Source: CAVVSD01 sp963750895 (GTDB taxonomy: Bacteria; Actinomycetota; Thermoleophilia; Solirubrobacterales; Solirubrobacteraceae). Taken from it: 64,000 nt of DNA. The position numbers and the translations under genes are program-made. Positions 42,299 to 50,731 of this stretch are shown piece by piece; position 1 is the first letter of the stretch; each line of letters opens with the position of its first letter. Location of the stretch: contig CAVVSD010000006.1 in NCBI GenBank assembly GCA_963750895.1, forward strand, positions 124,001 through 188,000. Direction: 5' to 3'. The notes under the pieces are model-generated. The model had not been told where the DNA came from. It made no database searches and saw nothing but the letters and a program-made list of their open reading frames with translations.

Positions 42299-43692
42299 CG
42301 ACACTCGCCGTCACGACCGTCGACCTGGCACGGGCGCAGTTCGCGACGACCTCGCTCTACCACTTCCTGTTCGTGCCGCTGACGCTCGGGCTCACCCCGC
42401 TCGTCGCGATCATGCAGACCGCCTGGTACCGGACCGGCGTCGACGCGTGGCTGCGGCTGACCAAGTTCTTCGGGGCGCTCCTGCTCATCAACTTCGCCAT
42501 CGGCGTGGCGACCGGGCTGGTGCAGGAGTTCCAGTTCGGCATGAACTGGTCCGTGTACTCGGCGTACGTCGGGGGCGTCTTCGGCGCGCCGCTGGCGATC
42601 GAGGGCCTCGCCGCGTTCTTCCTGGAGGCCACGTTCCTGGGCCTCTGGATCTTCGGGTGGGACCGGCTGTCCGCGCGCGTGCACCTCGCGACGATCTGGC
42701 TCGTCGCGATCGGCACGTGGCTCTCGGCGTACTTCATCCTCGTCGCGAACTCCTGGATGCAGCACCCGGTCGGCTCGAAGGTGGTCGACGGCGAGGCGCA
42801 GCTCACGAACGTCTGGGACCTGCTCACCAGCCGCTTCGCGCTCTACGCGTTCACGCACACGATGTTCGTCGGCGTCACGACCGGCGCGCTCGTGGTCCTC
42901 GGCGTCAGCTGCTGGCACCTCGCGCGCGGGCGCAACGTCGACGTGTTCCGCCGCGCGGCGGCGCTCGCGCTCATCGTCGCCGTGCCGGCGACGATCGGGA
43001 ACATGATCGTCGGCAGCAGCTTCGCGACCGCGAGCACCGACTACCAGCCGATGAAGATCGCGGCGGCCGAGGCGCTGTGGAACACCGAGGAGCCCGCGGC
43101 CTTCTCGCTCTTCCAGATCGGCGGCTTCTCCGTCGACGACCAGACGCCGAGCTTCGACATCGAGGTCCCGCACCTGCTGTCGATCCTGGCCACGGGCACC
43201 TGGAGCGGGAAGGTCGACGGCCTCAACCAGCTCCAGCAGCAGGACGAGAGCACGTACGGGCCCGGCAACTACATGCCGCCCGTCGAGCCCGCGTACTGGG
43301 GGATGCGCGTCATGGCGTACCTCGGCGGGCTCATGGTGCTCGTCGCGCTCGCCGGGGCGTGGCTGTACCGCACGAAGCGCCTCGAGCGCGCCCGCTGGTT
43401 CCTGTGGACCGCGGTCGTGGCGACCGCGTTCCCGTTCGTCGCGGCGATGGCCGGGTGGGTCCTCACCGAGATGGGGCGCCAGCCGTGGATCGTGCAGGGG
43501 CTGCTGAAGACCGCGGACGCCAACTCGCCGAACGTCAGCTCGACGACGCTCGGGATCAGCCTCGGCGTCTTCTTCGCGCTCTACGGCACCCTCGCGGTCG
43601 TCGACGTCGTCCTCATGCGCCGCTTCGCCCGCCTCGATCCGCCGTCCGCGCTGCCCAGCGAGGAACCCCCGGTGCCGGCCATGAGCTTCTGA
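42295..43692 (+). CDS. cydA: CydA, cytochrome bd quinol oxidase subunit I (short Q-loop type)
   Basis: Haem-carrying subunit of the high-affinity bd oxidase, 465 residues (E. coli has 522), indicating the short Q-loop form typical of actinobacteria. A conserved His (residue 23, in SLYHFLFVPLTLG) is the likely haem b595 ligand. The GRQPW motif is in GWVLTEMGRQPWIVQG, and the quinol-site helices contain FGMNWSVYSAYVGGVFGAPLAIEGLAAFFLEA (seen in parts). It overlaps ndh by 4 bases and is followed by cydB after one base. No cydCD exporter genes are nearby. Confidence 0.93.
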   Translation: MTTLAVTTVDLARAQFATTSLYHFLFVPLTLGLTPLVAIMQTAWYRTGVDAWLRLTKFFGALLLINFAIGVATGLVQEFQFGMNWSVYSAYVGGVFGAPLAIEGLAAFFLEATFLGLWIFGWDRLSARVHLATIWLVAIGTWLSAYFILVANSWMQHPVGSKVVDGEAQLTNVWDLLTSRFALYAFTHTMFVGVTTGALVVLGVSCWHLARGRNVDVFRRAAALALIVAVPATIGNMIVGSSFATASTDYQPMKIAAAEALWNTEEPAAFSLFQIGGFSVDDQTPSFDIEVPHLLSILATGTWSGKVDGLNQLQQQDESTYGPGNYMPPVEPAYWGMRVMAYLGGLMVLVALAGAWLYRTKRLERARWFLWTAVVATAFPFVAAMAGWVLTEMGRQPWIVQGLLKTADANSPNVSSTTLGISLGVFFALYGTLAVVDVVLMRRFARLDPPSALPSEEPPVPAMSF

Positions 43693-43693
43693 G

Positions 43694-44698
43694 ATGACGC
43701 TCGCGACCATCTGGTTCTGCCTGATCGGGGTCCTCTGGGCCGGCTACTTCCTGCTCGAGGGGTTCGACTTCGGAGTCGGGATGCTGCTGCCCTGGGTGGG
43801 GCGCGACGAGGAGGACCGCAACCGGATGCTGGGCACCATCGGCCCGGTCTGGGACGGCAACGAGGTCTGGCTCGTCGTCGCGACCGGCGCGACGTTCGCC
43901 GCGTTCCCCGCGTGGTACGCCACCATGTTCTCCGCGCTGTACCTGGCGCTCCTGCTCATCCTGGTCTGCCTCATCGTCCGCGTCGTGTCCTTCGAATGGC
44001 GCGAGCGCAGCGCGAGCCCACGGACGCGCCTGGCGTGGCAGTGGGCGAACACCGTGGGCAGCGTGGGGGCGCCGTTCCTGTGGGGCGTCGCGCTCGCGAA
44101 CCTCCTCCACGGCCTCCCGCTGGACGAGAAGGGCGTCTTCACCGGCACGTTCCTCGACCTCTTCAGCGGCTACACCGTGCTCGCCGGCCTCGCGACGGTG
44201 CTGCTGTTCGCGCTGCACGGCGCGACGTTCCTGACGCTGCGGACCCACGGCGACCTCGGGATGCGCGCAGCCGCGGCGGCCCGGCGCCTCAGCGCGCCCG
44301 CCGCCATCGTCGTCATCGCGTTCCTCGGATGGACGGTGGCCGTCGCGGTCGACGGCAACGAGCGCGGCGTCGCCGGGCCGCTCGTCCCGGCCGTCGTGGG
44401 CGCCGTCGCCGTCGTCCTCTGCGCGGTGCTCGTGCGGAGCGGGCGGGTGGGGTGGGCGTTCGCGGCGACCGGCGTCGCCGCCATCGCGATCGTCGCGACC
44501 CTCTTCACCGGCCTCTATCCACGCGTGCTCGTCTCCGATCCCACGTTCGCCAACAGCCTGACGGTGACGGGCGCGGCGACCGAGCACTACGCGCTGACCG
44601 TGATCACGGTCGTCGGCGCCGTGCTGCTTCCCGTCGTCCTCCTCTACCAGGGGTGGACGTACCACGTCCTGCGCGCACGCCTGGCAGGCGGCGGCTGA
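43694..44698 (+). CDS. cydB: CydB, cytochrome bd quinol oxidase subunit II
   Basis: Membrane subunit of 334 residues without haem ligands, packing against CydA. Eight hydrophobic helices are visible. Diagnostic segments are GYFLLEGFDFGVGMLLPWVG, GPVWDGNEVWLVVATGATFAAFP and LDLFSGYTVLAGLATVLLFALHG. Length is slightly below the E. coli protein. It starts one base after cydA and is separated by 20 bases from the next gene, which has its own ribosome binding site. Confidence 0.93.
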   Translation: MTLATIWFCLIGVLWAGYFLLEGFDFGVGMLLPWVGRDEEDRNRMLGTIGPVWDGNEVWLVVATGATFAAFPAWYATMFSALYLALLLILVCLIVRVVSFEWRERSASPRTRLAWQWANTVGSVGAPFLWGVALANLLHGLPLDEKGVFTGTFLDLFSGYTVLAGLATVLLFALHGATFLTLRTHGDLGMRAAAAARRLSAPAAIVVIAFLGWTVAVAVDGNERGVAGPLVPAVVGAVAVVLCAVLVRSGRVGWAFAATGVAAIAIVATLFTGLYPRVLVSDPTFANSLTVTGAATEHYALTVITVVGAVLLPVVLLYQGWTYHVLRARLAGGG

Positions 44699-44718
44699 TC
44701 CCGACGAAGGAACCGAAC

Positions 44719-46074
44719 ATGAGCGCCACCACAGACCCGCCCGAGGGATCTCCCACGACCACGACCACGGCCGCCGCGGCGCCGCCGCGCAAGAAGGCGC
44801 GCTTCGGCCGCCGAGCCGTCGTGTGGCTCATCATCGTCGTCGCGTCCGTGCTGGGGGTCGTCTCGATCCTCTCCTCCTGGGCGAACCAGCAGGCGCTCGA
44901 CAACGACAACTGGCGGGAGACGAGCCAGGAGATCATCGAGAACCCGAAGGTGGCTCCTGCGCTGTCCGCCTTCGTCGTCGACCAGCTCTACTCCAACGTG
45001 GATCTGGCGGGGGAGCTCGGCGCGCAGCTCCCGCCGCGCCTCAAGCCGCTCGCCGGCCCCGCCGTGTCCGCGCTGCGTGAGCCGGCCACCAAGAACGTCC
45101 AGAAGCTGCTGGCGCGGCCGCGCTTCCAGGAGCGCTTCGTCAACGCGAGCGAGCTCGCGCATCAGAAGTTCATCAACGTCGTGAAGAACGAGACGGGTCA
45201 CGGCATCTCGACCGGCAACGGCGTCGTGACGCTCGACACGACCCAGCTGATCAACGAGGTCGGGCAGAACCTCGGCGTCCCCCAGGCCGTCATGTCCAAG
45301 ATCCCCGCGAACACGGGCGTGATCACGATCATGGAATCCGACCAGCTCGGCGCGGCGCAGACGGCCGTCCAGGGCATCGGGATCCTCGATGTCTGGCTCG
45401 CCCCGTTCGTGATCCTCCTGTTCGCGCTCGCGATCTACCTCGCGCGCGGCTTCCGGCGCGAGACGCTGCGCAACATCGGGTGGGCGTTCGTGCTCGTCGG
45501 CATCACGGTGCTCGTGCTCCGCCGCATCGGCGGCAACTACGTCGTCAACGAGCTCGTCGCCGTACCGAACCGGCCCGTCATGCACGACGTCTGGCTCACC
45601 GTGACGTCGATCCTCGGCTCGATCGGGCGGGGCGTCGTGCTCTACGGCATCTTCGCGATCGCCGGCGCCGTGCTCGCAGGGCCGACGCGGGCCGCGACGG
45701 CAGTGCGGCGCTGGATGGCGCCGACGCTGAACCAGCGGCCGGGCATGGCGTGGGCCATCGCCGGCGGTCTCTACCTGCTCCTGGTGCTGTGGGGGCCGAC
45801 GAACGAGCTGCACCAGCCCGCCTGGATCGTCATCCTGGCCGCGATGGTCGCGTTCGGCGTGTACGCACTGCGCAAGGAGACGCTGAAGGAGTTCCCCGAC
45901 GCGCAGCCCGGCGGGTTCGTCGCCAGCGTGCGGTCGACGTGGGACCGGCTGCGTGGCGGCGGGTCGCATGACGACGACGCCGTGACCGAGCTGACGCGGC
46001 TCGGCGAGATGCGCCAGCAGGGCCTGATCACCGACGACGAGTTCGCCCAGGCGAAGGCACGAGCACTCGCGTGA
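44719..46074 (+). CDS. Polytopic membrane protein with C-terminal SHOCT domain
   Basis: Protein of 451 residues. A proline/threonine-rich disordered N-terminus is followed by a membrane helix (AVVWLIIVVASVLGVVSIL), then an extracytoplasmic stretch of ~180 residues (LDNDNWRETSQEIIENPKVAPALS, polar) and about four further helices. The C-terminus has a SHOCT motif (VTELTRLGEMRQQGLITDDEFAQAKA). It starts with a gaagga ribosome binding site. Similar proteins occur widely in actinobacteria with no assigned role. It is in the zwf-cyd operon and overlaps the ClC gene by 4 bases. Confidence 0.75.
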   Translation: MSATTDPPEGSPTTTTTAAAAPPRKKARFGRRAVVWLIIVVASVLGVVSILSSWANQQALDNDNWRETSQEIIENPKVAPALSAFVVDQLYSNVDLAGELGAQLPPRLKPLAGPAVSALREPATKNVQKLLARPRFQERFVNASELAHQKFINVVKNETGHGISTGNGVVTLDTTQLINEVGQNLGVPQAVMSKIPANTGVITIMESDQLGAAQTAVQGIGILDVWLAPFVILLFALAIYLARGFRRETLRNIGWAFVLVGITVLVLRRIGGNYVVNELVAVPNRPVMHDVWLTVTSILGSIGRGVVLYGIFAIAGAVLAGPTRAATAVRRWMAPTLNQRPGMAWAIAGGLYLLLVLWGPTNELHQPAWIVILAAMVAFGVYALRKETLKEFPDAQPGGFVASVRSTWDRLRGGGSHDDDAVTELTRLGEMRQQGLITDDEFAQAKARALA

Positions 46075-47381
46075 CAGCGCAGGTCCCGAACATGGCGAGC
46101 AAGCGGTTCCTCGCGCTGCTCGTCCTCGCGGCCATCCTCGGCGTCGTCGCCTCGCTCGCGGCGTGGTGCTTCCTCGAGCTGGCCCACCAGGCCAACGTCG
46201 GGGCCTACGACAAGCTCCCGGACCTGTTCGGCTTCGACAGCACGCCGCTGTGGTGGTCGATCCCGCTGCTGGCCATCGCGGGCGTGATCGTCGCGTTCGC
46301 GATCCACCGGATGCCCGGGCGGGGCGGTCACACGCCCGCCTTCGGGCTGAGCGCGGGGCAGATCCTGCCCAACCAGCTGCCCGGCGTGATGCTGGCCGGG
46401 CTCGCCACGATCGGGCTCGGTGCCGTGCTCGGGCCGGAGGCGCCGCTCATCGCGCTCGGCGGCGGGCTCGGGCTGCTCGCCGCGCGCCTCGTGGGGAAGG
46501 ACGCCCCGCCGGAGGTCGGTCAGATCCTCGCCGCCTCGGCGACGTTCGCGGCGCTGTCGCTCATCTTCGGGTCGCCGCTCATCGCCGCGATCATCCTCAT
46601 CGAGGTGACCGGCCTCGGGGGCCCGCGGCTGACGACCATCCTCATCCCGGGACTGCTCGCGGCGGGCATCGGGTCGCTCATCTCCATCGGGATGGGGTCG
46701 TTCACCGGCCTGAGCTCCAGCGCCTACGCGCTCGATCCCTTCACGCTGCCCGCGTTCGATCAGCCCGACTTCGTGGACTTCCTCTGGACGATCCCGCTGG
46801 CGGCGGTCATCGCGCTCGGCACTGCGGTCATCTTCGGGGCGGCCAGGCCGCTCGTGCCGTTGATGGAGCGCCGCGGGTTCGTCGCGCTCCCGGTGGCAGG
46901 GGTGGTCATCGGGGTCCTGGCCCTCGTCTTCGCCGAGATCACCGACAAGGCACCCGACGAGGTGCTGTTCTCAGGGCAGGACCAGGTGTCGGGGCTCATC
47001 ACGAGCGCCGGGAGCTGGTCGCTCGGGGCACTGGCGCTGCTCATCGTGCTCAAGGGCATCGGCTACGCGATCTCGCTCGCCGGCTTCCGCGGCGGCCCGA
47101 CGTTCCCCGCGATGTTCCTCGGCGTCGCCGCAGGTCTCATGGCGGCCCAGCTCCCCGGCTTCGAGACCACGCCGGCCGTCGCCGTCGGAATCGGCGCCGC
47201 CGTCGTCGCCGTCCTGCGGATCCCGCTGTCGGCGGTCGTCCTCGCGGCGCTGCTGACGTCGACGACCGGGCTCGGGTCGTCGCCGCTCATCATCGTCGGC
47301 GTCGTCGTCGCCTACATCGTCACGCAGGCGGTGTCGCCGCGAGCGCCAGATCCGACTCCAGCTCCAGCTCCAGCGGCGTGA
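46071..47381 (+). CDS. ClC-family chloride channel/antiporter
   Basis: Membrane protein of 436 residues with about ten to twelve helices. The ClC selectivity motifs are visible as GLGAVLGPEAPLIALGGG (GxEGP-type loop with Pro in place), FGSPLIAAIILIEV and GFRGGPTFPAMFLG. It exchanges or conducts chloride, which would balance charge movement. It starts with GTG overlapping the SHOCT gene. The C-terminal tail includes a short tandem repeat of the codon pair ccagct (47355-47375). It ends the eight-gene operon. Confidence 0.88.
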   Translation: MTAQVPNMASKRFLALLVLAAILGVVASLAAWCFLELAHQANVGAYDKLPDLFGFDSTPLWWSIPLLAIAGVIVAFAIHRMPGRGGHTPAFGLSAGQILPNQLPGVMLAGLATIGLGAVLGPEAPLIALGGGLGLLAARLVGKDAPPEVGQILAASATFAALSLIFGSPLIAAIILIEVTGLGGPRLTTILIPGLLAAGIGSLISIGMGSFTGLSSSAYALDPFTLPAFDQPDFVDFLWTIPLAAVIALGTAVIFGAARPLVPLMERRGFVALPVAGVVIGVLALVFAEITDKAPDEVLFSGQDQVSGLITSAGSWSLGALALLIVLKGIGYAISLAGFRGGPTFPAMFLGVAAGLMAAQLPGFETTPAVAVGIGAAVVAVLRIPLSAVVLAALLTSTTGLGSSPLIIVGVVVAYIVTQAVSPRAPDPTPAPAPAA

Positions 47382-47468
47382 ACAGCGCGAGCAGCTCGGA
47401 GACGATCGGGGCGCGCGGCGCTCACGACGGCTTCTGAGCGCGGCGCCGGTCGCCACAATGGCGACCGC
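47382..47468. other. Intergenic region with a terminator-like hairpin and a 21-base palindrome before moeA
   Basis: A 7-base stem GCGCTCA (47418-47424) / TGAGCGC (47435-47441) with a 10-base loop could terminate the zwf-to-clc operon. It is followed by a perfect inverted repeat, 9-base arms CGGTCGCCA and TGGCGACCG around CAA (47447-47467), which ends one base before the moeA ATG at 47469. Confidence 0.5.
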
Positions 47469-48656
47469 ATGATCGCGCCACGTCACGATCCCGCGCCCGA
47501 GGTCGCGCTGGCCGAGTGGGTCGAGTTGCTCGGCCGCTCCGGCGCCCTCGAGCCGGCGCCGGCCGAGCGGGTCGCGGTCGGCGAGGCGCTCGGCCGCATC
47601 GCGGCGGCGGACGTCGTGGCGCTGCACCCCAACCCGCCGCACCGCTGCGCGGCGATGGACGGGATCGCGGTGCAGTCCGCGGCCACGGCGTTCGCGCCGG
47701 TCGTGCTGCGGGCCGGCGAGTACGCCACGATCGACACGGGGGAGGCGATCGACCGCGACTGGGACGCCGTGGTGCCCGTGGAGGAGATCGCCCCCGACCC
47801 GGACGGCGTCCTCGTCCGGCACGTCGTCGTGCCCGGCGCCCACGTGCGCCCCGCCGGCGAGGACGTCGCAGCGGGGGCGGTCGTCATCGGGAGCGGCGAG
47901 CGCATCGGCCCGTACGACCTGGGCCTCGCCGCCGCGTGCGGGCACGCCGCCCTGCCGGTCCGGGTGCAGGTGCCCGTCGCGATCATCCCGACCGGCGACG
48001 AGCTGCGGGTGCCCGGCGCGCGGCTCGCGCCCGGCGAGATCGTGGACTCCAACAGCGTCATGCTGGCCGCGCGCCTGCGCGAGGAGGGCGTCCCGGCCCA
48101 CGTCCTCGGCGTCGTCCGCGACGACCCCGTCGCGCTGGAGGCGGCGGTCCGCTCGGCGGTCGAGACCTACCGCGTCGTCCTCGTGCTCGCGGGCTCCTCG
48201 AGGGGCAAGCGCGACCACACCGCGCGCGTCCTGGAGCGCTGCGGGACCCTCGCGGTGCGGCGCGTCGCGCTGCGCCCCGCGCACCCGGTGCTGCTCGGCG
48301 CGGTCGGCACGCGCGCGGTGGTCGGCGTCCCCGGGTATCCGGTGAGCGCAGCGCTCACGCTCGAGCGCTTCGTCCTGCCGCTGCTCGACCGGCTGTCGGC
48401 GCGGCGGCGTCCGGCGCTGACGCTGCGGGTGCGCCTCACCGCCGAGCTGCACCCGCGCCGCGACTCGGAGGTGGTCGTCCCGCTCGTGCTCGAGCCCGGC
48501 GACGACGGGATCCCGCTCGGCGTGCCGCAGAGCCGACGCGGCGGTGCGCTGTCCGGCCTCGCCCGCGCGGGCGCGATGCTGCGCCTGCCCGCGGGCGGGG
48601 ACGTCGTGGCGGCCGGGAGCGTCGTCGAGGTGGAGCCCGTCAGCGCCCGGTCGTGA
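47469..48656 (+). CDS. moeA: MoeA-type molybdopterin molybdotransferase
   Basis: Cytoplasmic enzyme of 395 residues that inserts molybdate into adenylated molybdopterin. The N-terminal MoeA domains contain RIAAADVVALHPNPPHRCAAMDGIAV and VEEI...GAHVRPAGEDV. The MogA-like domain carries IIPTGDEL, VDSNSVMLAA and LVLAGSSRGKRDHTARV, a variant of the GGxSxG-D loop, and the C-terminal domain has VGVPGYPVSAALTLERFV. It is needed for the Mo cofactor of the CO dehydrogenase 30 kb to the left. A palindrome abuts the ATG; no Shine-Dalgarno is visible. Confidence 0.88.
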   Translation: MIAPRHDPAPEVALAEWVELLGRSGALEPAPAERVAVGEALGRIAAADVVALHPNPPHRCAAMDGIAVQSAATAFAPVVLRAGEYATIDTGEAIDRDWDAVVPVEEIAPDPDGVLVRHVVVPGAHVRPAGEDVAAGAVVIGSGERIGPYDLGLAAACGHAALPVRVQVPVAIIPTGDELRVPGARLAPGEIVDSNSVMLAARLREEGVPAHVLGVVRDDPVALEAAVRSAVETYRVVLVLAGSSRGKRDHTARVLERCGTLAVRRVALRPAHPVLLGAVGTRAVVGVPGYPVSAALTLERFVLPLLDRLSARRRPALTLRVRLTAELHPRRDSEVVVPLVLEPGDDGIPLGVPQSRRGGALSGLARAGAMLRLPAGGDVVAAGSVVEVEPVSARS

Positions 48657-49281
48657 AGCGCGTGAAGTGGTGGTTGGCCTGCTCGACCTCGTCGATCACG
48701 GCGATCGCGCCGTCCGCGTAGGACAGGTAGCTGCCCTCGTCGTCGGAGATCAGGTTGTCGGTCCCGGTGCGGTAGGTCCCGGTCCGCGGCCCGTCCGGGT
48801 CGAAGAACGCCGCCGGGCTCATGAAGGCCCAGTCGACCGGCGTCTCCGTCGCACGCAGCTTCTTGAGGGCGGTGACCGCCTTCGACGCCGTCGGCTTGGC
48901 GAACTCGGGGAAGTCCGGCTGGTCGATGAGCAGCTGACCCGGCGCCACCTCCGACGAGCCGGCGCCGCCGACGATCACGACGCGCGGGACACCGGCCTCG
49001 GCCAGCCCGGCGAGGAGCGTCTGGAAGTCCTGGGAGAGCTTCTCGTGCGGATCGCCCTCGCGAGGGCCGATCGCGCTGACGGCGGCGTCGTGCCCCACGG
49101 CGAGGGCCGCGACGCCCGCCGGGTCGGTGATCTCGCCGACGACGATGCTGAGGCGATCGGCGGGCTCGATCCCGGAGCCGTCACGGGTGACGGCGGTGAC
49201 CTCGTGGCCGCGGTCGAGAGCCTCGGGGATGAGGAAGTGCCCGAGCTTGCCGCGTGCGCCGAAGAGAATGATCCTGGCCAT
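48640..49281 (-). CDS. NAD(P)-binding epimerase-like protein (atypical SDR)
   Basis: Protein of 213 residues of the NAD(P)H-binding atypical SDR family, with the cofactor loop IILFGARGKLGHFLIPEAL at the N-terminus and VVSAIGPREGD, VVIVGGAGSSEV and DWAFMSPAAFFDP further on. Relatives act as flavin reductases, quinone-sensing regulators (NmrA/HSCARG-like) or epimerases. Catalytic Tyr-x3-Lys is not evident, so a sensor role is possible. The ATG has TAGCGT 8 bases upstream. The 3' end overlaps moeA by 17 bases, convergently. Confidence 0.78.
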   Translation of the reverse strand: MARIILFGARGKLGHFLIPEALDRGHEVTAVTRDGSGIEPADRLSIVVGEITDPAGVAALAVGHDAAVSAIGPREGDPHEKLSQDFQTLLAGLAEAGVPRVVIVGGAGSSEVAPGQLLIDQPDFPEFAKPTASKAVTALKKLRATETPVDWAFMSPAAFFDPDGPRTGTYRTGTDNLISDDEGSYLSYADGAIAVIDEVEQANHHFTRFTTGR

Positions 49282-49289
49282 GGGGCGTG

Positions 49290-49295
49290 ACGCTA
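49290..49295 (-). promoter_or_regulatory. Leaderless -10 element (TAGCGT) for the SDR-like gene
   Basis: On the minus strand TAGCGT is followed by 8 bases and the ATG at 49281. It is the third occurrence of this hexamer directly before a start codon in the window. Confidence 0.45.
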
Positions 49296-49324
49296 TCCGT
49301 TGCGCCACGCCCCATGACGTCACC

Positions 49325-50176
49325 TCAGACGGACGGGCTGGGCTCCGCCGGGGCCTCCTCGGAGTCCTCCGGCGCCGAGTCGCGCGGGTTCGGCGCCTTG
49401 CGGGCGACGCGCTCGCACGAGCCGTTGGGGTTCTCCGCCGTCGCATCCGTGATGACGTCGAACCCATCGAGGAACGCCCTGTCCTCGCCGGCGCCGCAGG
49501 TGACGCGGTCGACCTCGCCGTCGCGGGTGCGGAACACGTCGTTGCCGTTCCCGCCGTCGAGCGTGTCGCCGACCTGGTCGCCGGGGGCCGTGACGTCGGC
49601 GCGGGCCATCGCCCACAGGACGTCGTTGCCGTCGCCGCCGACCGACGTGTCGACGCCGCGGTTGGCGAAGATGTGGTCGTTGCCGGCGCCGCCGTCCTGG
49701 GCGTCGTCGCCCTGGCCACCCGCCATGAGGTCGTTGCCGCCGTTGCCCGCGGCGTTGTCGTTGCCGGGCCCGCCCGCGATGCGGTCGCGGGAGTCGCCAC
49801 CGCGCAGGGTGTCGTTGCCCTGGCCGCCGAAGAGCCGGTCGTAGGACGTCACGTCGCCGCGACCGGGTGCGTCGCCGACGACCGTGTCGTCCCCTGGACC
49901 GCCGACGAGGACGTCGTTGCCCTGGACGCCCGAGATCGCGTCGTTGCCCAACCCGCCGAAGACCCGGTCGTTGCCGAGGCCTCCGACGAGCTGGTCGTTG
50001 TCACCGCGGCCGAGGATGCGGTCGTTGCCCGCGTTGCCGTCGATGACGTCCGGGGCGTTCGTGCCACGGAGCCGCTCGTTGCCGGGGCCTCCGTTGATGG
50101 TGGCCGCGAGCGCGGTGCTCGCGGGGAGCGCTGCGAGAGCGACGACCGCCCCTAGCGCGACCTTGCGTACGTGCAT
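49325..50176 (-). CDS. Secreted RTX-type calcium-binding repeat protein
   Basis: Protein of 283 residues. A signal peptide (MHVRKVALGAVVALAALPAS, cleavage after the next ALA) precedes about 12 RTX-like nonapeptide repeats (GGxGND/xxx), for example VGGLGNDRVFGGLGNDAI, which form a calcium-binding beta roll. The C-terminal ~40 residues are polar and Pro/Glu-rich. There are no type I secretion genes and no C-terminal secretion signal is obvious; export by Sec is likely. The gene is divergent from a second RTX protein and the spacing carries a palindrome. Confidence 0.82.
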   Translation of the reverse strand: MHVRKVALGAVVALAALPASTALAATINGGPGNERLRGTNAPDVIDGNAGNDRILGRGDNDQLVGGLGNDRVFGGLGNDAISGVQGNDVLVGGPGDDTVVGDAPGRGDVTSYDRLFGGQGNDTLRGGDSRDRIAGGPGNDNAAGNGGNDLMAGGQGDDAQDGGAGNDHIFANRGVDTSVGGDGNDVLWAMARADVTAPGDQVGDTLDGGNGNDVFRTRDGEVDRVTCGAGEDRAFLDGFDVITDATAENPNGSCERVARKAPNPRDSAPEDSEEAPAEPSPSV

Positions 50177-50296
50177 GCCGAGGAGGATCACCGCCGCCCC
50201 CGGGGTCTCCCACCCCCGTCTCAAGGACCTCTCACGCACCATGAGGACTCCGTGAGAGCGCCGCGCGCACGCGCGCGGGTCCGCCATCCTGCGGGG
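50177..50296. promoter_or_regulatory. Divergent promoter region between two RTX genes with an 8-base inverted repeat
   Basis: CTCTCACG (50229-50236) and CGTGAGAG (50251-50258) form a perfect inverted repeat with 14 bases between arms, i.e. 22 bases centre to centre or two helical turns. It is in the intergenic space shared by two RTX genes next to a two-component regulator, which makes it an operator candidate. Confidence 0.45.
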
Positions 50297-50731
50297 ATGC
50301 GTCGTCGCGTCGCCCTCCTCTTCGTCGTGGTCCTCGCCGGCGCCGTGCCCGCGGTCGCGCACGCGGCCGACCTCGTGGGCACCGACGGCGCCGACCGGCT
50401 CGTGGGCAGCAGGGCGGACGACCGGATCCGCGGCCGCGCCGGGGACGACACGCTCTACGGCCGCGGCGGCAGGGACGCCCTGTTCGGCGACGCGGGCCGG
50501 GACCGGCTGTACGGCGGCCCCGGTGCCGACACGCTGCTCGGCGGCGCGGGGAACGACCGTCTCAACGGGGGCGCGGGGGCCGACATCCTCATCGGCGGGG
50601 CCGGCAACGACGTCATCCGCGCACGCGACGGCGTGCGCGACCGGATCTCGTGCGGCCCGGGGCGCGACCGGGTGATCGCCGACGCGGGCGACCAGGTCGG
50701 CGGCGACTGCGAGGTCGTCGAGCGTGGCTGA
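50297..50731 (+). CDS. Secreted RTX-type repeat protein, small
   Basis: Protein of 144 residues with a signal peptide (MRRRVALLFVVVLAGAVPA, ending VAHA) and about five RTX-type nonapeptides (AGDDTLYGRGGRDALFGD, GGAGNDRLNGGAGADILI), followed by a C-terminal segment RDRISCGPGRDRVIADAGD with two cysteines (CGPG and GDC), a pattern shared with the longer RTX protein. Calcium binding outside the cell is likely. Its end overlaps the response regulator GTG by 8 bases, so it is probably co-transcribed with the two-component genes. Confidence 0.8.
   Translation: MRRRVALLFVVVLAGAVPAVAHAADLVGTDGADRLVGSRADDRIRGRAGDDTLYGRGGRDALFGDAGRDRLYGGPGADTLLGGAGNDRLNGGAGADILIGGAGNDVIRARDGVRDRISCGPGRDRVIADAGDQVGGDCEVVERG

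Noticed and set aside
47355..47375. Tandem ccagct repeat at the end of the ClC gene as a mobile or regulatory repeat
   Set aside because: Three copies of six bases within the coding tail (Pro-Ala); ordinary low complexity.
49325..50731. Short repeated DNA units in the RTX genes considered as CRISPR or tandem repeats
   Set aside because: The units are irregular, coding, and spaced as nonapeptide repeats; there are no spacers or cas genes.
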